Source of the DNA: Solirubrobacteraceae bacterium
GTDB lineage: Bacteria > Actinomycetota > Thermoleophilia > Solirubrobacterales > Solirubrobacteraceae
NCBI GenBank assembly: GCA_030149625.1
Contig: JASLHP010000437.1
Coordinates: 1-10,771, forward strand
Length of the DNA: 10,771 bases
Direction: 5' to 3'
Shown here: positions 7,837 to 10,771 of the stretch, in pieces
How the letters are laid out: each line of letters opens with the position of its first letter
Position numbering within the stretch: position 1 is the first letter of the stretch
The notes under the pieces: generated by a model
The model's database searches: none
Seen by the model: only the letters and a program-made list of their open reading frames with translations
What the model was told of the DNA's origin: nothing
Made by a program: the position numbers and the translations under genes

Positions 7837-8301
7837 GTGCGGCGCGCGCTCAGCGACGGCTTCGAGCTCGACGATGATCGAGCGCGAATCGACGTGGACG
7901 CGGTGCACGCATTTCTCAGCGGCCAGTCCTATTGGGGTCGCGGACGGACGCGCGAGCGGATCGAGCGCGCGATCGCCGGCTCGCGCCGGGTCCTCGGGCT
8001 CTACCGCGGCGAGGAGCAGGTCGGCTTCGCCAGAGCAGTCTCAGACGGCGCGATCATGGCCTATCTCGCCGATGTGTACGTGCTGGCGGCGTATCGCGGT
8101 CGCGGCCTCGGGCTCGAGCTCGTCCGCGAGATGATCGCCGGCTGTGAGCAGTGGGACGTGCGCTGGATGCTGCACACGGCCGATGCCCAAGGTCTCTACG
8201 CCAAGCTCGGCTTCGTCGAGGACGCGGCCGCCTACCCGTTGATGGAACGCGCGCGCGCCTCGGAAGCCGGCACGCGTGCGACTCCGGCGCAGCCTCAGTA
8301 G
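7837..8301 (+). CDS. GNAT-family N-acetyltransferase of unknown substrate
   Basis: A 154-aa single-domain GNAT protein. The acetyl-CoA pyrophosphate-binding motif is YRGRGLGLELVREMI (R87-G92 as RGRGLG), preceded by the core strands GFARAVSDGAIMAYLADVYVL and followed by WMLHTADAQGLYAKLGFVE, the usual GNAT C-terminal half. The opening (FLSGQSYWGRGRTRERIERAIAGS...) resembles a widespread actinobacterial and proteobacterial GNAT subfamily whose substrates are mostly unknown. The GTG start is supported by GGAGG at 7824-7828, 8 bases upstream inside the end of argD. Lying 3 bases after argD and 12 before argG, it is almost certainly co-transcribed. A role in arginine metabolism (for example an extra acetylglutamate synthase) is only inferred from position, and it does not look like ArgA. 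The last dozen residues are low complexity. Confidence 0.88.
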   Translation: MRRALSDGFELDDDRARIDVDAVHAFLSGQSYWGRGRTRERIERAIAGSRRVLGLYRGEEQVGFARAVSDGAIMAYLADVYVLAAYRGRGLGLELVREMIAGCEQWDVRWMLHTADAQGLYAKLGFVEDAAAYPLMERARASEAGTRATPAQPQ

Positions 8302-8304
8302 CCT
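8299..8304 (+). promoter_or_regulatory. Weak candidate -10 element before argG
   Basis: TAGCCT fits the TAnnnT -10 pattern of actinobacterial promoters. It lies so that transcription would begin about at the argG GTG (8314). I see no convincing -35, and the TAG is also the stop of the GNAT gene, so this may be coincidence. Confidence 0.18.
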
Positions 8305-8313
8305 TCGCCGACC

Positions 8314-9591
8314 GTGGGCCGCGAGCACGAGATCCCGACAGCGCGCAGCGCCTCCTATGAGGCCGATCCCGCACACGTGCACCGCGTGCTGCTGTTGTAC
8401 TCCGGCGGCCTCGACACGAGCGTGATGCTCAAGTGGATTCAGGACTCCTACGGCGCCGAGGTCGTGTGCCTGACGGTCAACCTTGGTCAGCCCGGCGAGG
8501 ACTACGCGGTGATCGAGGGCAAGGCGCTGCAGCTGGGAGCGCTCGCGTGCCACGTGGTCGACGCGCGCGAGCAGTTCGCCCGCGAGTACCTCGCTCCCGC
8601 GATCAAGGCCAACGCGCTCTATGGCGGCGGCTACCCGCTGTTCACGGCGCTCGGGCGTCCGCTGATCGCCAAGCTCGCGGTCGACTATGCGCGTGAGAGC
8701 GGCTGCGACACGATTGCCCACGGCTGCACCGGCAAGGGCAACGACCAGGTGCGCATCGAGGCGACGATCGCGACGCTCGCGCCCGAGCTGAAGGTGATCG
8801 CGCCGGTGCGCTCGTGGCAGATGGGTCGCGAGGAGGAGATCGCCTACGCGCGCGAGCACGGCATTCCGATCAAGACCTTCCCCACCCAGGCCGGGGCCGA
8901 GGCGACGCCGTACTCGATCGACGACAACCTCTGGGGACGCTCCTCGGAGGGGCGCTGGATCGAGAACCTCGAGCAGGCGCCCGAGGACGACGTCTTCCAG
9001 CTCGTGACCCGACCGGAGGACGCGCCCGATGAGCCCGAGCAGATCGAGCTCGGCTTCGAGCGAGGCGTCCCCGTGTCGCTGAACGGAGAGCGCCTGGAGC
9101 TGGTGGAGCTGATCGAACGCGTGGCCGCGATCGGCGCGCGCCACGGCGTCGGCATCGTCGACCACATCGAGGACCGCATCGTCGGCCTGAAGGTGCGCGA
9201 CATCTACGAGGTGCCCGCGGCGGCGATCGTGCTGCCCGCCCACCAGGAGCTCGAGCATCTCGTCTGCACGATCCACCAGAACCAGTTCAAGCCCCAGCTG
9301 GACCGACAATGGGCGTACCTCGTCTACGCCGGCCTGTGGTGGGAGCCACTGCGCGGCGACCTCGACGCCTACATGGACGAGGTCAACGAGCGCGTGACCG
9401 GCAAGATCGGCGTCAAGCTGTTCAAGGGCCACGCGCGCGTCGTCACGCGCTCCTCGCCGAACGCCGTCTATGACGCGAGCCTTGCATCGTTCGCCGAGTC
9501 CGGCGGCCTGTTCTCGCAGAGCGCCTCGCCGGGGTTCATCGAGCTGTGGTCGCTGCAGTCACGCATGGCCTGGCGCTTGCGTAACGAGTAG
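8314..9591 (+). CDS. argG: Argininosuccinate synthase
   Basis: Joins citrulline and aspartate with ATP to give argininosuccinate, the next-to-last arginine step. It is 425 aa against about 400 for common forms, the excess being about 25 residues before the first strand. Family signatures: the ATP-binding YSGGLDTSV (29-37), LTVNLGQPGED, HGCTGKGNDQVRIE (around C138-D144), PVRSWQMGREEEI, YSIDDNLWGRSSEG, and GLWWEPLRGDLDAYMDEV near the C-terminus. The GTG at 8314 has no visible Shine-Dalgarno. Other in-frame GTGs at 8377 and 8386 lie closer to the conserved core (VHRVLLLYSGG) but have no better site, so the true start is unsettled. The TAG stop lies within the first copy of a 19-bp tandem repeat. 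Confidence 0.96.
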   Translation: MGREHEIPTARSASYEADPAHVHRVLLLYSGGLDTSVMLKWIQDSYGAEVVCLTVNLGQPGEDYAVIEGKALQLGALACHVVDAREQFAREYLAPAIKANALYGGGYPLFTALGRPLIAKLAVDYARESGCDTIAHGCTGKGNDQVRIEATIATLAPELKVIAPVRSWQMGREEEIAYAREHGIPIKTFPTQAGAEATPYSIDDNLWGRSSEGRWIENLEQAPEDDVFQLVTRPEDAPDEPEQIELGFERGVPVSLNGERLELVELIERVAAIGARHGVGIVDHIEDRIVGLKVRDIYEVPAAAIVLPAHQELEHLVCTIHQNQFKPQLDRQWAYLVYAGLWWEPLRGDLDAYMDEVNERVTGKIGVKLFKGHARVVTRSSPNAVYDASLASFAESGGLFSQSASPGFIELWSLQSRMAWRLRNE

Positions 9592-9641
9592 CAGCCGCCG
9601 TCGCGAGTAGCAGCCGCCGTCGCGAGTAGCAGGCGCCGTCG
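9585..9641 (+). repeat. Three-copy 19-bp tandem repeat at the end of argG
   Basis: The unit CGAGTAGCAGCCGCCGTCG occurs at 9585-9603 and 9604-9622 (identical) and at 9623-9641 (one change, C to G at unit position 11). A decayed fragment, CGGGTAG, follows at 9643-9649. Copy 1 contains the last Glu codon and the TAG stop of argG, so the array looks like duplication of the gene's tail. A 19-bp period does not keep a reading frame. There is no spacer structure as in CRISPR and no T-run as in an intrinsic terminator. Confidence 0.9.
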
Positions 9642-9668
9642 CCGGGTAGACAGCAGAAGATGGCATCG

Positions 9669-9833
9669 ATGAACAGCAGCCGCTACTCGCTCCTCGGCTA
9701 CGCCGTGTGGACCGGCGCGAAGTGGTACCTGCGCCGACGCCTGCCCACGACGCGCACGCTGGCGATCGCCGGTCTCGGCTTGGCCGGCACGCTCGGCGGC
9801 GCGAGCGTGCTCGTCAAACGCCTCGGCGCCTGA
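9669..9833 (+). CDS. Small conserved-looking membrane protein (54 aa)
   Basis: Too short for many gene callers. From the ATG at 9669 it is 54 aa, beginning MNSSRYSLLGYAVWTGAKWY, then an RRR cluster, then one hydrophobic Gly/Ala/Leu-rich segment (LAIAGLGLAGTLGGASVLV), and a short basic tail KRLGA. This suggests a single-pass or membrane-associated protein with a basic juxtamembrane region. About 93% of third positions are G/C, matching the true genes nearby. AGAAG at 9655-9659 is 9 bases before this ATG. An alternative ATG at 9660 (57 aa) would leave no spacer after AGAAG. I recall similar small ORFs with an LGYxVWxxxKWYLRRR-like block in Thermoleophilia, but this is memory, not a search. Function unknown. 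Confidence 0.7.
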   Translation: MNSSRYSLLGYAVWTGAKWYLRRRLPTTRTLAIAGLGLAGTLGGASVLVKRLGA

Positions 9834-9840
9834 GCGCCGG
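9823..9840 (+). terminator. Hairpin over the small-ORF stop, possible weak terminator
   Basis: CGGCGC (9824-9829) pairs with GCGCCG (9834-9839) around a CTGA loop, with a possible T-G pair outside. It covers the stop codon at 9831-9833. No T-run follows, so it is not a classical intrinsic terminator. Some actinobacterial terminators lack U-tracts, hence the low confidence. Confidence 0.25.
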
Positions 9841-9889
9841 CGGCCACGAGGCTCGCCGCGAGCGTGCGCGAGTCGTCCGCCACTGGCCT

Positions 9890-9895
9890 TAGGTT
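9890..9895 (+). promoter_or_regulatory. Candidate -10 of the coiled-coil gene
   Basis: TAGGTT fits TAnnnT and ends 13 bases before the ATG at 9909, in a 75-base gap after the small ORF. That would give a very short 5' leader. No clear -35 is seen around 9867-9872, and no strong Shine-Dalgarno is present. Confidence 0.25.
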
Positions 9896-9908
9896 GAGTT
9901 GCACAGTG

Positions 9909-10771
9909 ATGGCAGAGGGAAGCGAGACCCCGAATGGGGAGCCGGAGGGCCGCGCGCGCAGGAGCGAGGGCGACCTGTTCGCCGAACGCCGTGCACGCCG
10001 CGCCGCCGAGAGCGGCGAGGCGGCGCTGACACGGCGCGCCGAGGCGGCCGAAGCGACCGTGCAGACACTCGAACGCCACGTCGCGAGCCTGCAGCAGCGC
10101 CTGCTGGAGGCGGAGGCGGAACGCCTGCGCCTCGATGAGCTGCTCGCGGCCGAGCATGCGGGCGCGCTCGAGCGCGAGCATGAGCTGCGCCGCGTCAAGC
10201 AGCGCGAGTACGCCGAGCAGCAGCTGCGAGTCGAGGCCGAGGAGCGACTGCTCGGAGCCGACCGCGACAGCCGCGCCGAGGTCGAGCGGCTCAGCGTGCG
10301 CCTGGATGCCAGTGAGCGGGAGGCGCGCGAGCTCGCCGTGCGGCTCGAGACGGTCCACCGCCAGTTGACGGAGGCAGAGCAGCAGACCGGCGCCGAGCGC
10401 GTCGCGGTGCGCCGTGCCGAGCAGGAGCTGCAGCTGCGCTTGGGCGAGCTCGAGCGGCGCGCGTCGGAGATCCAGCATGGGCTCGAGGCTGAGCGCGCCG
10501 CGCGCGAGCGCTCGGAGCGCCAGCTCGAGAGCATGCGCGACGGTCATCGCCGCATGGAGGGACTGCTCGGGGAGCTGAAGGGCATCGTCGGCCGCGTGAG
10601 CCTCGCGCTCGCCTCTGGCGAGCAGGCGTCGCCCGCCGCCGAGGGCGTCCCGGACGCCGCGCTGCAGGCGCGCGGTGGCGAGATGGCGGACGCGCTCGCG
10701 GCCGCCGTCGAGCGCCTGCGCGCACGAGCCGAGCAGGCGCCCGCGTCCGAGCAAGCGCTCACGGCCGAGCG
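9909..10771 (+). CDS. Long coiled-coil protein of unknown function, 3' end beyond the window
   Basis: An ATG at 9909 opens a frame with no stop through the last base, giving 287 visible residues. After a polar N-terminus (MAEGSETPNGEPEG) comes GDLFAERRARRAAE, then some 200 residues almost wholly of Glu, Arg, Ala, Leu and Gln in heptad-like order with very few prolines or glycines: a long alpha-helical coiled coil (about 20-225, including VKQREYAEQQLRVEAEERL). A less regular stretch follows (LLGELKGIVGRVSLALASG, then a Ser/Ala/Pro-rich linker), then helix again. No signal peptide or membrane segment is visible. Third positions are overwhelmingly G/C. Long minus-strand frames over this region are shadows. 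It could be a cytoskeletal, polarity or scaffold protein; nothing in the visible part identifies a family. Confidence 0.85.
   Translation, partial: MAEGSETPNGEPEGRARRSEGDLFAERRARRAAESGEAALTRRAEAAEATVQTLERHVASLQQRLLEAEAERLRLDELLAAEHAGALEREHELRRVKQREYAEQQLRVEAEERLLGADRDSRAEVERLSVRLDASEREARELAVRLETVHRQLTEAEQQTGAERVAVRRAEQELQLRLGELERRASEIQHGLEAERAARERSERQLESMRDGHRRMEGLLGELKGIVGRVSLALASGEQASPAAEGVPDAALQARGGEMADALAAAVERLRARAEQAPASEQALTAE

Noticed and set aside
8041..9432. 463-codon minus-strand frame opposite argG
   Set aside because: It lies wholly opposite clear argG and GNAT coding sequence; long antisense frames are expected at this GC content.
9585..9641. Tandem repeat as a CRISPR array
   Set aside because: Units are directly adjacent with no spacers and only 19 bp long.
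9632..9643. GGCG-CCGT-CGCC hairpin in the third repeat as an argG terminator
   Set aside because: Only a 4-bp stem and no T-run after it.
9468..10754. 428-codon minus-strand frame over the argG end and the coiled-coil region
   Set aside because: It crosses the argG terminus, the repeat and the small ORF, has Leu/Ala/Arg-biased nonsense composition and no family motif; the plus-strand gene explains it as a shadow.

Overview
The window looks like a chromosomal segment of a very GC-rich bacterium, most likely an actinobacterium of the class Thermoleophilia (Solirubrobacterales or Conexibacter-like). I base this on near-saturated G/C third codon positions, frequent GTG starts, ATGA/GTGA gene overlaps, and the run pheS-pheT-argC-argJ-argB-argD. 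The small membrane ORF and coiled-coil ORF at the right end also resemble proteins I associate with that class. The taxonomic call is inference from memory and was not searched.

From 1 to 9591 every gene is on the + strand and packed as one apparent operon: pheS (5' end missing), pheT, argC, argJ, argB, argD, a GNAT-family acetyltransferase, and argG. Junctions are a 4-base overlap (pheS/pheT), 8-base overlap (pheT/argC), 4-base overlap (argC/argJ), 139-base gap (argJ/argB), 4-base overlap (argB/argD), 3-base gap (argD/GNAT) and 12-base gap (GNAT/argG). PheS and PheT form the phenylalanyl-tRNA synthetase tetramer. ArgJ, ArgB, ArgC and ArgD make ornithine through the acetyl cycle: ArgJ both acetylates glutamate and recovers the acetyl group, ArgB phosphorylates, ArgC reduces, ArgD transaminates. 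ArgG acts after citrulline. argF, argH and argR are not in the window.

From 9592 to 10771 the character changes. A three-copy 19-bp tandem repeat begins at the argG stop codon. A 54- or 57-aa predicted membrane protein follows, then the 5' part of a long coiled-coil protein that runs off the right edge.

No mobile element, CRISPR array, tRNA or rRNA was seen. Most of the window is ordinary biosynthetic operon. The parts worth a second look are the argJ-argB gap (nested complementary arms next to a good Shine-Dalgarno, plus a possible coupled 51-aa frame), the repeat after argG, the small membrane protein with its coiled-coil neighbour, and lineage-type variations in PheS, PheT and ArgJ.
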